Shown piece after piece: positions 48,412-56,450 of a DNA stretch of 64,000 nt (within the stretch, counting starts at the first letter, position 1; each line of letters starts with the position of its first letter). The notes under the pieces are model-generated. The model saw nothing but the letters and a program-made list of their open reading frames with translations, did no database searches and was not told where the DNA came from. The stretch lies in contig NZ_CP104002.1 of NCBI RefSeq assembly GCF_029201565.1, positions 310,001 to 374,000 on the forward strand, given 5' to 3'. Source of the DNA: Devosia sp. SD17-2. GTDB lineage: Bacteria; Pseudomonadota; Alphaproteobacteria; Rhizobiales; Devosiaceae. Made by a program: the position numbers and the translations under genes.

Positions 48412-49509
48412 ATGGCTGCAGCGAGCAAAGCGGAATCCCCCCGCGCGTCCACCAAGCGCAAGCGGGGCTGGGGCAAGTGGCTGGTGCTGGCGCTCGCTCT
48501 GGCGGCGGTCGGGACCTATGGATTTATCGAGCGGCCGTGGGAAGAAAAGCCGGCGGAAGTGGCGGTGGAAGCGGTGGCGGCCGGGCCGATGAGCCAGCTG
48601 CTCGCGGTCAATGGGCGCGTCGTGCCGCGCGAAGAGGTCAAGGTGCGCTCGGCGGTTTCAGCACCGGCGCTGCAGGTCAATGTCGCCGAGGGCGATGAGG
48701 TCAAGGCTGGCGAAGTGCTGGTGCAGCTCGATGTGGCGCGGCCCAAGGCGCTGCTCGACCAGGCGCGCGCGGCGCTCGAAGCCGGGATCGTGCGCCAGCA
48801 GCAGGCACAGGCAACGGCCGACCGGGCGACGGCGCTGGGCGAGAATGCCTCGCGCTCGACCCGCGAGGACGCCGATCTGGCGCTGACGGCGGCGGCGACC
48901 GAGGTCAGTCGCCTGCGTGCGGCGCTCGACGAGGCGGAAACCGCGCTCAAGCAATATTCGATTACTGCGCCGCTCAGTGGCGTGGTGCTGTCGCGCTCGG
49001 TGGAGCGGGGGCAGCTGGTGGATCTGCAGTCCGAGCTGTTCACCATTGCCGATATCGACACGCTGCTGGTCGATACGGAAGTGGATGAGCTTTATTCGGC
49101 ACGGATCGAAGAGGGGCTGAAGGTCTTGCTGCAGCCGGTGGGTGATAGTGTGCCGCGCCATGGTTCGGTGGTGTTTGCGGCGCCGCGCGTCGATATTTCG
49201 ACCGGTGGGCGCATGGTCAAGATCGCCTTTGACGATCCGACGACGCTGCCGGTGGGCCTCACGGTCAATGCCAATATCATCGTGGCCGAGGTGGAAGAGG
49301 CGTTGTCCATTCCGCGCGGGGCGATCATCACCGAAGCGACGGAGAGCCATGTGTTCGTCGTCGAAGGCGATGTGGTGGTGGCGCGCAAAATCGAATTTTC
49401 CGACTGGCCGGCGGAGCGGGTGATGGTCACCGAGGGGCTGAGCGCGGGCGATCTCGTGGTGCTCGATCCAAGTGCGGTGGCGGCGGGCGAAAAAGTGAAG
49501 GTCGAATAG
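48412..49509 (+). CDS. HlyD/MacA-like periplasmic adaptor subunit
   Basis: 365 aa from ATG 48412. Lys/Arg-rich N-terminus, one membrane anchor (about 23-40), then split biotinyl-lipoyl domains around a coiled-coil hairpin (about 105-185) and a beta-barrel domain. Bridges an inner-membrane ABC exporter to the envelope. Followed after 3 nt by the permease and then the ATPase, the gene order of DevBCA systems. The 202-nt divergent gap to treZ shows no gene. Confidence 0.88.
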   Translation: MAAASKAESPRASTKRKRGWGKWLVLALALAAVGTYGFIERPWEEKPAEVAVEAVAAGPMSQLLAVNGRVVPREEVKVRSAVSAPALQVNVAEGDEVKAGEVLVQLDVARPKALLDQARAALEAGIVRQQQAQATADRATALGENASRSTREDADLALTAAATEVSRLRAALDEAETALKQYSITAPLSGVVLSRSVERGQLVDLQSELFTIADIDTLLVDTEVDELYSARIEEGLKVLLQPVGDSVPRHGSVVFAAPRVDISTGGRMVKIAFDDPTTLPVGLTVNANIIVAEVEEALSIPRGAIITEATESHVFVVEGDVVVARKIEFSDWPAERVMVTEGLSAGDLVVLDPSAVAAGEKVKVE

Positions 49510-49512
49510 GCC

Positions 49513-50715
49513 ATGCTCTACGGGCTCAAGATCGCCATGCGGTATCTGACCGCCAACAAGGCCCAGACGGGGCTGCTCATCGCCGGGGTGGCGGTGGGCG
49601 TCTTTGTCTTCATCTTCATGAGTGCGCTGATCGGCGGGCTGGCGGTGTTCCTCGTGCAGCGGACGGTGGGCGATATTGCCCATGTGACCGTCGAAGCGCC
49701 GAGCCGCAGTGCCGGGCTTATCCTGCCCGACAACCCGGGATATCTCGTGGTCGAACAGGCCTCCAACCAGCGCGAGCAATTGCGCACGGCTGGGGCCTTC
49801 CTGCCGCTGATCGAGCGGATGGATGGGGTTGTCGCTGTTTCGCCGCAGATTGTCGGCAATGGTTTTCTGGTGCGCGGGCAGGTGACGGCGCCGGTCGGCG
49901 TGACCGGGGTCGAGCCGGACAAGGTTTCGGCCATCGCCAATCTCGACAAGGGGCTCGTCGCCGGCAATACGCTGCTCGCCAATAACGGGATCATCCTCGG
50001 TAAGGCGCTGGCAGATGATCTCGGCATTGGCGTGGGGCAGGTGGTGCGGCTGCAGTCGGACCGGGGTGAAGAGCGGGCGCTGGTGATCTCGGGGATTTTC
50101 GAACTCGGCGTCGATGCGCTCGACCGCCGGGCTGCTTTTGTCAGCATTGCCGCGGCGCGAACCCTCTTTGAGATGTCGCAGGGGATTTCGCGGATCGAGA
50201 TCAAACTTGCCGATCTCAACGCGGCGGTGGCCTATTCGGAGCGGATCGAGGCCGAAACCGGGCTCGACGCGACGCCTTGGACCGAGGGCAATGCGCAATT
50301 GCTCGACGGGCTGCGGGCGCAGGCGAGCTCGGGCGATCTGATCAAGGCGTTTGCGCTGATCACCATTGTCATTGGCGTGGCGAGTGCGCTCCTGCTCTCC
50401 ACCTATCGGCGGCGGCCGGAGATCGGCATCATGCGCGCCTTTGGCGCCAGCCGGCGGTTTGTCATATTCGTCTTCGTGACGCAGGGGGCTCTTATTGGCA
50501 TTCTGGGCGGGCTGATTGGCGCGGGCCTCGGCTATGCGGCGCTGTCGCCGTTTCCGGTGCCGGAACTGGCGCCGCCGGGTGGCCTGCCGGTCGATGTGCG
50601 GCAGGGGGCCTATGGGCTGGCGATTGCGCTGACCGCGATCGGGGCAATCCTTGCGTCCATCCTGCCGGCCCGGGCGGCGGCGCGAGTGGACCCGGTTTCG
50701 GTGATCGGCCAATGA
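49513..50715 (+). CDS. ABC exporter permease, MacB/FtsX (DevC-like)
   Basis: 400 aa: N-terminal membrane helix (about 17-45), a periplasmic MacB_PCD domain of about 220 residues, and three C-terminal helices of the FtsX fold (from about 275) including STYRRRPEIGIMRAFGAS. Mechanotransmission type rather than solute import. Coupled to the ATPase by ATGA. Confidence 0.9.
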   Translation: MLYGLKIAMRYLTANKAQTGLLIAGVAVGVFVFIFMSALIGGLAVFLVQRTVGDIAHVTVEAPSRSAGLILPDNPGYLVVEQASNQREQLRTAGAFLPLIERMDGVVAVSPQIVGNGFLVRGQVTAPVGVTGVEPDKVSAIANLDKGLVAGNTLLANNGIILGKALADDLGIGVGQVVRLQSDRGEERALVISGIFELGVDALDRRAAFVSIAAARTLFEMSQGISRIEIKLADLNAAVAYSERIEAETGLDATPWTEGNAQLLDGLRAQASSGDLIKAFALITIVIGVASALLLSTYRRRPEIGIMRAFGASRRFVIFVFVTQGALIGILGGLIGAGLGYAALSPFPVPELAPPGGLPVDVRQGAYGLAIALTAIGAILASILPARAAARVDPVSVIGQ

Positions 50716-51386
50716 GTGTGCTTTTAGACGTTCGGGACCTTGTGAAGACCTATGGCGAGGGGGAGGCCGAGACGCGCGTGTTGCGCGGGCTCAACCTCAC
50801 GCTCGACGAAGGGGAGCTGGCGGCGTTGCTGGGGCCATCCGGCTCGGGCAAGAGCACGCTTCTTACGATTTTGGGGACGCTGCTGCGGCCGACTTCGGGC
50901 TCCTACACCATGCTGGGAGAAGAACTGACGCGGGCGTCCGATGCGGCGCTGACCGAGTTTCGCAACCGGCACGTCGGCTTCGTGTTCCAGTTCCATCATC
51001 TGCTGCCGGACTTCTCCGCGCTCGAAAATGTCATCTTTCCCATGGCAGTGCGCGAGGGGCGGGAGACGGCTTCGGCGCGTCGGCGTGGCGAGGAGTTGCT
51101 GGAGCGGGTGGGGCTGGGCCATCGCATGGACTTTCTGGCCACCGCGCTCTCGGGCGGGCAGAAGCAGCGCGTCGCCATTGCGCGGGCGCTGATGAACCAG
51201 CCCGAACTGGTGCTGGCCGACGAGCCGACCGGCAATCTCGACCGGGAATCGGCGACGCAGGTGATGGAGTTGATCAAGGAGATCAACGAGAACGAGAAGA
51301 CGACTTTCTTGATCTCGACCCATGACGAGAAGATCGCTCAGACCTGTCGGCGGCAGGTGCTGGTGGCCGATGGGGTGGTGACTTAG
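50712..51386 (+). CDS. ABC exporter ATPase, LolD/MacB-type
   Basis: 224 aa from ATG 50712. Walker A GPSGSGKS, Q-loop FQFHHLLPDFSA, signature LSGGQKQR, Walker B LVLADEPTGNLD; the FQFHHLLP stretch is typical of LolD-like ATPases. Energises the permease/adaptor pair upstream. The exported substance is unknown; relatives move lipoproteins, glycolipids or peptides. Confidence 0.93.
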   Translation: MSVLLDVRDLVKTYGEGEAETRVLRGLNLTLDEGELAALLGPSGSGKSTLLTILGTLLRPTSGSYTMLGEELTRASDAALTEFRNRHVGFVFQFHHLLPDFSALENVIFPMAVREGRETASARRRGEELLERVGLGHRMDFLATALSGGQKQRVAIARALMNQPELVLADEPTGNLDRESATQVMELIKEINENEKTTFLISTHDEKIAQTCRRQVLVADGVVT

Positions 51387-51399
51387 GGTTTTTGGGGTT

Positions 51400-51540
51400 G
51401 GAGACCCCCTCCTAGCCTCCCCCTGGTAGGGGGAGGGACGCATCGCGCTTGGGGTGGGTGAGGGTTCAGCTTTCACCCATCACCCCATCCCTCTCCCCTG
51501 AGGGGCGAGGGGGCGCAGACTGAGGGGGCAGTTGTCAGAT
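51400..51540. repeat. GC-rich palindromic intergenic repeat, copy A
   Basis: Contains the near-palindrome CCTCCCCCTGGTAGGGGGAG (from 51416) and a second stem of CCCTCTCCCCTGAGGGGCGAGG type at about 51489-51511. A related element lies at 60596-60728. No coding potential. Resembles intergenic palindromic repeats common in Hyphomicrobiales. Confidence 0.6.
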
Positions 51541-51596
51541 TTGCTCGGAGGAGCCAAGCAAAACCGGTGGCTGAGCAAGAGCCCGAACCCAAAAAC

Positions 51597-52004
51597 CTAA
51601 AAATGACCCCAGTGGCGGACGGCGAAGAAGCCGGCGGTGGCGGCGAGGGCGGTGAGGAAGGTGCCCCAGGCGAGGTCGACGATAGTGACGAGGACCGGCC
51701 AGTCGCGGATGGTGGCGAGATTGGTGAAGTCATAGGTGCCATAGGCGACGAGGCCGAGGAGGGCGCCGAGGCCCAGCGCCATGAGCCAGGAATTGGCATT
51801 GGCGGCGGGCAGGATGGCGAAGACCGTCACGCCGATGAGATAGACGAGATAGAAGGCCGCGGCGACCGGGAGATTGGGGCTGTCAGCCAGGAGCCCGCCC
51901 ATCTGAGGCTTATAGAGGAAGCGCGTCGCCGTGCTGAGCCAGACAAAGTCGATGGCGAAGAAGACGAGAGCGGAACTCAAATAGGCAATGGCAAAATTTG
52001 GCAT
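51597..52004 (-). CDS. DUF2177 family membrane protein
   Basis: 135 aa from ATG 52004 (MPNFAIAYLSSALVFFAIDF). Four predicted membrane helices, YGTYDFTNLATIRDWP being the family's most conserved stretch. 17 nt after chrR on the same strand, so it is probably the third gene of the rpoE-chrR operon. Function unknown; DUF2177 genes are often near ECF sigma or photo-oxidative stress genes, to my knowledge. Confidence 0.85.
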   Translation of the reverse strand: MPNFAIAYLSSALVFFAIDFVWLSTATRFLYKPQMGGLLADSPNLPVAAAFYLVYLIGVTVFAILPAANANSWLMALGLGALLGLVAYGTYDFTNLATIRDWPVLVTIVDLAWGTFLTALAATAGFFAVRHWGHF

Positions 52005-52021
52005 CCCGCTCTCCCTGGGGG

Positions 52022-52675
52022 TCAGATTTTCAATATGGGCTGCAAGAGGCGCAGGAGCGGGCTCTTGAAGCGCAGCGGCGCATCGGTGACCGCAAGACAG
52101 ATGCACTCGCCATCTTCTCCGGCGCGGGGCTGGTGCTCGAGCCCGTCATAGCCTTCCTCGATCTCGCCGACCGTGAAGCGATCATCCTCGTCGACCAGCG
52201 TGCCGCGCAGCACGACGGTCAGCTCGAGGCCGCGATGACCATGCTCGGGCACAGGCGTGCCGGCCGGAATGCGCAGGAGCCGCACCGAGGTTTCGCTGTC
52301 GCCGGTGGGGATGATGAACTGCTGGGCGGCGGTGCCGAGCTTGCGCCAGGCGACGCTCTCGAGATTGGCGCCGATGTAGCGTCGCAAGGGCGAAGGAACA
52401 TCGCCGGCGGCCGCGTGGGTGGTCCGGATGGGCGGCGCCTCAACCGGGGTGGCGTCGAGACGCTCGAGCACGGATGACAAGGCACCGGCGCGCAGGGGCG
52501 TGACCTCGATCTCTTCGAGCATGGCTCCGCCGATGCTGGCGGCCGCGCGGGCGCGCTCCCGGCATTCGGGGCAGGAATGAAGATGGGTGGCGACGGCAAG
52601 GCTCCAGCCTTCGGCAAGGCTGCCGGCCTCATAGCTCACAAGGAGCTCATCGCTGACGTGGTGACTGTGGGTCAT
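52022..52675 (-). CDS. chrR: ChrR-type zinc anti-sigma factor
   Basis: 217 aa. Binds and holds the ECF sigma RpoE until singlet oxygen releases it. Zinc anti-sigma domain ligands fall at H6, H31, C35 and C38 (HLHSCPEC), the same numbers as recalled for Rhodobacter ChrR. The C-terminal cupin domain has H145, H147, E151 and H181 (EHGHRGLE), also needed for the singlet-oxygen response in Rhodobacter. Overlaps rpoE by 4 nt. Confidence 0.93.
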   Translation of the reverse strand: MTHSHHVSDELLVSYEAGSLAEGWSLAVATHLHSCPECRERARAAASIGGAMLEEIEVTPLRAGALSSVLERLDATPVEAPPIRTTHAAAGDVPSPLRRYIGANLESVAWRKLGTAAQQFIIPTGDSETSVRLLRIPAGTPVPEHGHRGLELTVVLRGTLVDEDDRFTVGEIEEGYDGLEHQPRAGEDGECICLAVTDAPLRFKSPLLRLLQPILKI

Positions 52676-53262
52676 AGCTGCGGCCCCAGCTTGGAGGAAA
52701 GGTCGGAACGCAATTTGCGGAATACCTGCCGCAGGCGCGACTTGACCGTTCCAAGGGGAATCTTGAGTTCGGTGGCGATGGTGCTGTGGGACTTGTCCTC
52801 GTAATAGGCCAGGTTCAGCAATTGCCGTTCGTTGTCGGAGAGCTTGGACATGGCTTCGACAATCTGGGCGTTCGACTGCTTGGTTTCGAGCGCCTGGTCG
52901 GCCGTGGGCACGCCGCTGATCTGCAGCGCCGGTTCTTCGGCATCAAGCTCGGGGTGGCTTTCGCGCCGGAAGGCGTCGATGCGCCGGTTGCGGGCGATGG
53001 TAAAAATCCAGGTCGACGGGCTGGCCTTGGTCGGGTCATAGAGCGCAGCCTTGCGCCAGACGAGGACCATGGTCTCCTGCGCGAGCTCCTCGGCCATCAG
53101 TTCACCGCCACCCAGGCGCATGAGATAGGCTTTTACGCGCGGAGCGAAATGTTCGAAGAGGGCTTCGAAAGCAGCGCGGTCGGAGCGTTCGGCGATCGCC
53201 AGGATATGGGCAACGAAAACTTCCCGCTCGCTGCCGCCGGCCGGGTTTGGCGTCACGCCCAC
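52672..53262 (-). CDS. rpoE: ECF sigma factor, RpoE/ECF11-like
   Basis: 196 aa from GTG 53262, with GGAGG 6 nt upstream. The open frame extends to 53355, but that would start upstream of the predicted transcription start. Region 2 (FEALFEHFAPRVKAYLMRLGG, AEELAQETMVLVWRKA, WIFTIARNRRID) and region 4 (ERQLLNLAYYEDKSHSTIA, GTVKSRL) are complete. Coupled to chrR by ATGA; autoregulated from the promoter at 53360-53389. Confidence 0.93.
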   Translation of the reverse strand: MGVTPNPAGGSEREVFVAHILAIAERSDRAAFEALFEHFAPRVKAYLMRLGGGELMAEELAQETMVLVWRKAALYDPTKASPSTWIFTIARNRRIDAFRRESHPELDAEEPALQISGVPTADQALETKQSNAQIVEAMSKLSDNERQLLNLAYYEDKSHSTIATELKIPLGTVKSRLRQVFRKLRSDLSSKLGPQL

Positions 53263-53359
53263 GGCAGGCCTCCCGCGACGGCGCGGCCGGAGGGAGCCGG
53301 CGCGTTCGCCTTGGGGGAGCGTCGGGCGCTCGATCTGGATTTCAGGTGACCACATGCCC

Positions 53360-53389
53360 TGATTACGCAGGGGCTAATTGGCTGGATCA
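53360..53389 (-). promoter_or_regulatory. RpoE-type promoter of rpoE-chrR
   Basis: Read leftwards: TGATCC (53389-53384), 18-nt spacer, TAATCA (53365-53360). Matches the Rhodobacter RpoE consensus as recalled (TGATCC-N18-TAAGA) closely. The transcript would start about 53353, some 90 nt before the GTG. Confidence 0.72.
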
Positions 53390-53469
53390 CCGGACACGAA
53401 AAAAACCTCGACACGACATCCACTCCATACTCGCCCCCGTATTAGAGGAGGCAACAAGGAGCCTGCAAA

Positions 53470-54828
53470 TTGTTTCACGATCCTCACCGCCATCAAGATG
53501 CGTCTGGCCGGAGGATCGCTGTCATTGGAGCGGGCATGGCCGGCCTGTCGGCAGCCTGGCTTTTGAGCCAGCGCCACCCCGTTCGGCTCTATGAAAGTGC
53601 CGACCGGATCGGGGGCCACGCCAATACGGTGGAAGTCGAGACCCCGGCGGGGCCGGTCAATGTCGACACCGGCTTTATCGTCTACAATGCCGCCAACTAC
53701 CCCAATTTCGTCGCCCTGCTCGATCACCTCGGGGTGGAGAGCCTCGAGACCAATATGTCCTTTGCCGCTTCGAGCGGGGACGGGCATTTCGAATATTCGA
53801 GCGATCTCATCGGCATCATGGGGCAGAAGCGCAATCTGGTGCGCCCGTTCTTCTGGCGCATGCTGGCCGATATCGCCCGCTTCTATGGCCATGCGGGATC
53901 GCTGCTCGACAGCCCGGAAATCGCCGGTATGTCCCTGGGCCAGTTTCTCGACAAGCACGCTTATTCGCAGACGCTGATCGACCACCATGTGCTGCCCATG
54001 TGCGCGGCGATCTGGTCGAGCTCGCCCGAGCAGATCAAGGCCTTCCCGATGCAGGCCTTCGTGCGGTTCTTTTCGAGCCATCAGCTGTTCCTGCTCGGCC
54101 GGCGGATCAACTGGCGCACGGTCAAGGGTGGCAGCCGAACCTATGTCGAAGCGCTGATGCGCAATTTCGGCGGCGAGCTGGAAATGGGTAATGGCGCCCG
54201 CAGCGTGACGCGCGGCAATGGCATGGTGATCGTCGAGGATGATCGCGGCCAGCGCGATGTGTTTACCGATGTGGTGATGGCGACGCACGCCGACACGACA
54301 CTGAAACTGCTGGCTGACCCCGACCCGCTGGAGCAGCGCCTGCTCGGCGCCTTCGGCTATACCGACAATGTCGCGGTGCTGCATGATGACCCGAGCTTCA
54401 TGCCCAAGCGGCGCCATGTGTGGGCGAGCTGGAACTATGTCGCTGACAGTGCGCCGGACGCGCAGAACCAGCTCTGCGTTTCTTATTGGATGAACCGGCT
54501 GCAGGGGCTGGACAAGCGGCACAATCTTTTCGTGACGCTCAATCCGGGGCGCGAACCGCGCGAGAGTTCGGTCAAGCGCAGCTTCAACTATACCCATCCG
54601 CTGTTCGACCTCGGGGCGCTCGAGGCGCAGAAGGATCTCTGGCAATTGCAGGGGCGGCGGAACTCCTGGTTCTGCGGGTCCTATTTCGGCTATGGTTTCC
54701 ACGAGGACGCGCTGCAATCGGGCCTCGCGGTGGCCGAGAATTTTGGCGTGCGGCGACCCTGGGATGTGCCCAATGCGTCCGGGCGCATCAGCCTTGAACC
54801 CCTTTCGGAAGTGGCAGCGGCGGAATGA
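53470..54828 (+). CDS. FAD-dependent amine oxidase/desaturase-like flavoprotein
   Basis: 452 aa from TTG 53470, with AAGGAG 8 nt upstream. FAD motif IAVIGAGMAGLSAAW (16-30) and the RIGGHANTV second motif; conserved VNVDTGFIVYNAANYP. Similar genes lie in the singlet-oxygen RpoE regulon of Rhodobacter with a DUF1365 gene and an SDR; furan-fatty-acid or cyclopropane lipid modification is a proposed context. Divergent from rpoE; overlaps the next gene by 4 nt. No TGATCC element found on this side. Confidence 0.87.
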   Translation: MFHDPHRHQDASGRRIAVIGAGMAGLSAAWLLSQRHPVRLYESADRIGGHANTVEVETPAGPVNVDTGFIVYNAANYPNFVALLDHLGVESLETNMSFAASSGDGHFEYSSDLIGIMGQKRNLVRPFFWRMLADIARFYGHAGSLLDSPEIAGMSLGQFLDKHAYSQTLIDHHVLPMCAAIWSSSPEQIKAFPMQAFVRFFSSHQLFLLGRRINWRTVKGGSRTYVEALMRNFGGELEMGNGARSVTRGNGMVIVEDDRGQRDVFTDVVMATHADTTLKLLADPDPLEQRLLGAFGYTDNVAVLHDDPSFMPKRRHVWASWNYVADSAPDAQNQLCVSYWMNRLQGLDKRHNLFVTLNPGREPRESSVKRSFNYTHPLFDLGALEAQKDLWQLQGRRNSWFCGSYFGYGFHEDALQSGLAVAENFGVRRPWDVPNASGRISLEPLSEVAAAE

Positions 54829-55610
54829 GCCCGGAGAGCGGCATCTATACCGGACAGGTGGTCCATGCCCGGCTGCGGCCAAAGAAGCACAAGCTCGCCT
54901 ACAAGGTATTTTGCCTGCTGCTCGATCTCGACGAGCTCGAAGCGCTGGACCGGGGGCTGAAGCTTTTTGCGTTCAATCGCTGGGGCGTGCTGAGTTTTCG
55001 CGAGCGGGATCATGGCGACGGCGGGCCGCTCAAGGCCTGGGTGGTGCGGAAGCTCGTGGCGGAGGGGATTGTGGCCGATGGGTCGATCCGGGTGCTCTGC
55101 TATCCGGCCATGTTCGGCTATGTGTTCAATCCGCTGACCGTCTATTTCTGCCACGGGCAGGACGGGGCGCTGAAGGCAATGATTTATGAGGTGCACAATA
55201 CGCACCAGGAGCGGCACGCCTATGTGCTGAAAGCGGGGGATGCCGAGGGCGGGCGGGTGCAGCAGGCGGCGGCGAAGAACTTTTTCGTGTCGCCCTTCAT
55301 GCCGATGGAGTGCACCTACAACTTCTCCATCCTGCCGCCGGGAGAGAAGGTATCCATCGGTATTCGCGAGACCGATGAGGCGGGCACGCTGCTGACCGCC
55401 AGCTTTGCCGGAGATTTTGCGCCGCTGACGGATCGGGGGCTGTTGCGGGCGCTGGTCGGGCATCCGCTGATGACGCTCAAGGTGAGCGCGGGGATCTATT
55501 GGGAAGCGCTGAAACTCGTCGCCAAGGGTTTTCGGATTTTTCCGCACACGCCGATCCAGCCGCGGGTTCAGCGCACCAGACGCCGGGTGATGGCGAAAAA
55601 GAGCGGATAG
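54825..55610 (+). CDS. DUF1365 family protein
   Basis: 261 aa. VVHARLRPKKHKLAYKVF, the Cys-Tyr-Pro stretch CYPAMFGYVFNPLTVYFCH, VHNTHQERHAY and KNFFVSPFMPMECTYNF are hallmark stretches of DUF1365. No catalytic role established; it normally accompanies the FAD amine oxidase and a cyclopropane-synthase-like gene in lipid modification clusters. Coupled to the flavoprotein by ATGA and overlaps the 3' end of the convergent SDR by 43 nt. Confidence 0.9.
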   Translation: MSPESGIYTGQVVHARLRPKKHKLAYKVFCLLLDLDELEALDRGLKLFAFNRWGVLSFRERDHGDGGPLKAWVVRKLVAEGIVADGSIRVLCYPAMFGYVFNPLTVYFCHGQDGALKAMIYEVHNTHQERHAYVLKAGDAEGGRVQQAAAKNFFVSPFMPMECTYNFSILPPGEKVSIGIRETDEAGTLLTASFAGDFAPLTDRGLLRALVGHPLMTLKVSAGIYWEALKLVAKGFRIFPHTPIQPRVQRTRRRVMAKKSG

Positions 55611-56323
55611 GGCAGGACGCCCAAAAGCTTCATCAACATCTTCATCTGCCAGGGGAAGACGATCTCGAATTTTCCGGCCTCGAGCCCGTCGGCCATGATC
55701 TTTGCGGCCCTGTCGGGCTGCATGAGGAAGGGCATGGGGAATTTATTGCGCTTGGTCAGCGGCGTGTCCACGAAACCGGGATTGATCAGGGTGAGATCGA
55801 CATTGTGCGGCTCGAGCTCGGGTTTGAGCGCTTCACCCAGCGCGATGATGGCGGCCTTGCTGGCGCTATAGGCCGAGGCGGTGGGGAGGCCCCGATAGCC
55901 GGCGACGGAGGCCATCAGCGCGATGCGACCCGATTTGCGGGCGATCATGGCGGGCAGCAGCACCGCGAGGCAATTGGCTGTTCCCATGATGTTGGTGTCG
56001 ATGACGCGGGAAAATTCAGCCAAATCGAAATGGGTGGCGGTCACTTCCGAATGAGTGCCGGCATTGAGGACGACGAGGTCGGGCACGCCGATATCGCGCA
56101 CAATCTGGGTCATCACCCGATCAACGCCCTGCTTGTCGGTGACATCGAGGCCATAGGGCTTGATCACCCCCCCAAGAGCTTTGGCTTCTGCGGCGAGGGT
56201 GACGAGATCGGCTTCGGTGCGGGCGCTGGCGGCGATGCGGTAGCCGCGCGCGCTAAGCTCTAACGCCAGGGCGCGCCCCAGCCCCTTGCCGGCGCCGGTG
56301 ATCCAGATGGTCTTTGGTGTCAT
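55568..56323 (-). CDS. short-chain dehydrogenase/reductase
   Basis: 251 aa from ATG 56323 (MTPKTIWITGAGKGLG). NAD(P) motif TGAGKGLG, NAG loop (VVLNAGTHS), catalytic Ser in MASVAGY and YSASK. A basic, hydrophobic C-terminus suggests membrane contact. Preceded by an RpoE-type promoter at 56347-56376 and convergent with the amine oxidase-DUF1365 pair, so it belongs to the stress module. Substrate unknown. Confidence 0.9.
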   Translation of the reverse strand: MTPKTIWITGAGKGLGRALALELSARGYRIAASARTEADLVTLAAEAKALGGVIKPYGLDVTDKQGVDRVMTQIVRDIGVPDLVVLNAGTHSEVTATHFDLAEFSRVIDTNIMGTANCLAVLLPAMIARKSGRIALMASVAGYRGLPTASAYSASKAAIIALGEALKPELEPHNVDLTLINPGFVDTPLTKRNKFPMPFLMQPDRAAKIMADGLEAGKFEIVFPWQMKMLMKLLGVLPYPLFFAITRRLVR

Positions 56324-56346
56324 CGTCCGTTCCAATCTTTGCCCTT

Positions 56347-56376
56347 CTGCTACGCAGGGGCGCGTCCGTCGGATCA
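56347..56376 (-). promoter_or_regulatory. RpoE-type promoter of the SDR gene
   Basis: Read leftwards: TGATCC (56376-56371), 18-nt spacer, TAGCAG (56352-56347). Same spacing and -35 as the rpoE promoter. The predicted transcript starts about 17 nt before the SDR ATG. Confidence 0.65.
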
Positions 56377-56450
56377 GTGTTTGGCCATTTGTTCCACGGC
56401 CCGGGGCGGGCTATGGATAGGGCAATATTGTCTCCTATCCGGATTGGACC

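Noticed and set aside
46659..50712. Long open frames of 679 and 684 residues opposite treZ and the exporter genes
   Set aside because: Antisense frames with biased composition and no motif; the opposite-strand genes have full catalytic motifs.
53390..53470. RpoE-type promoter for the amine oxidase gene
   Set aside because: No TGATCC with a TA -10 at 17-18 nt is present on the rightward strand before 53470.
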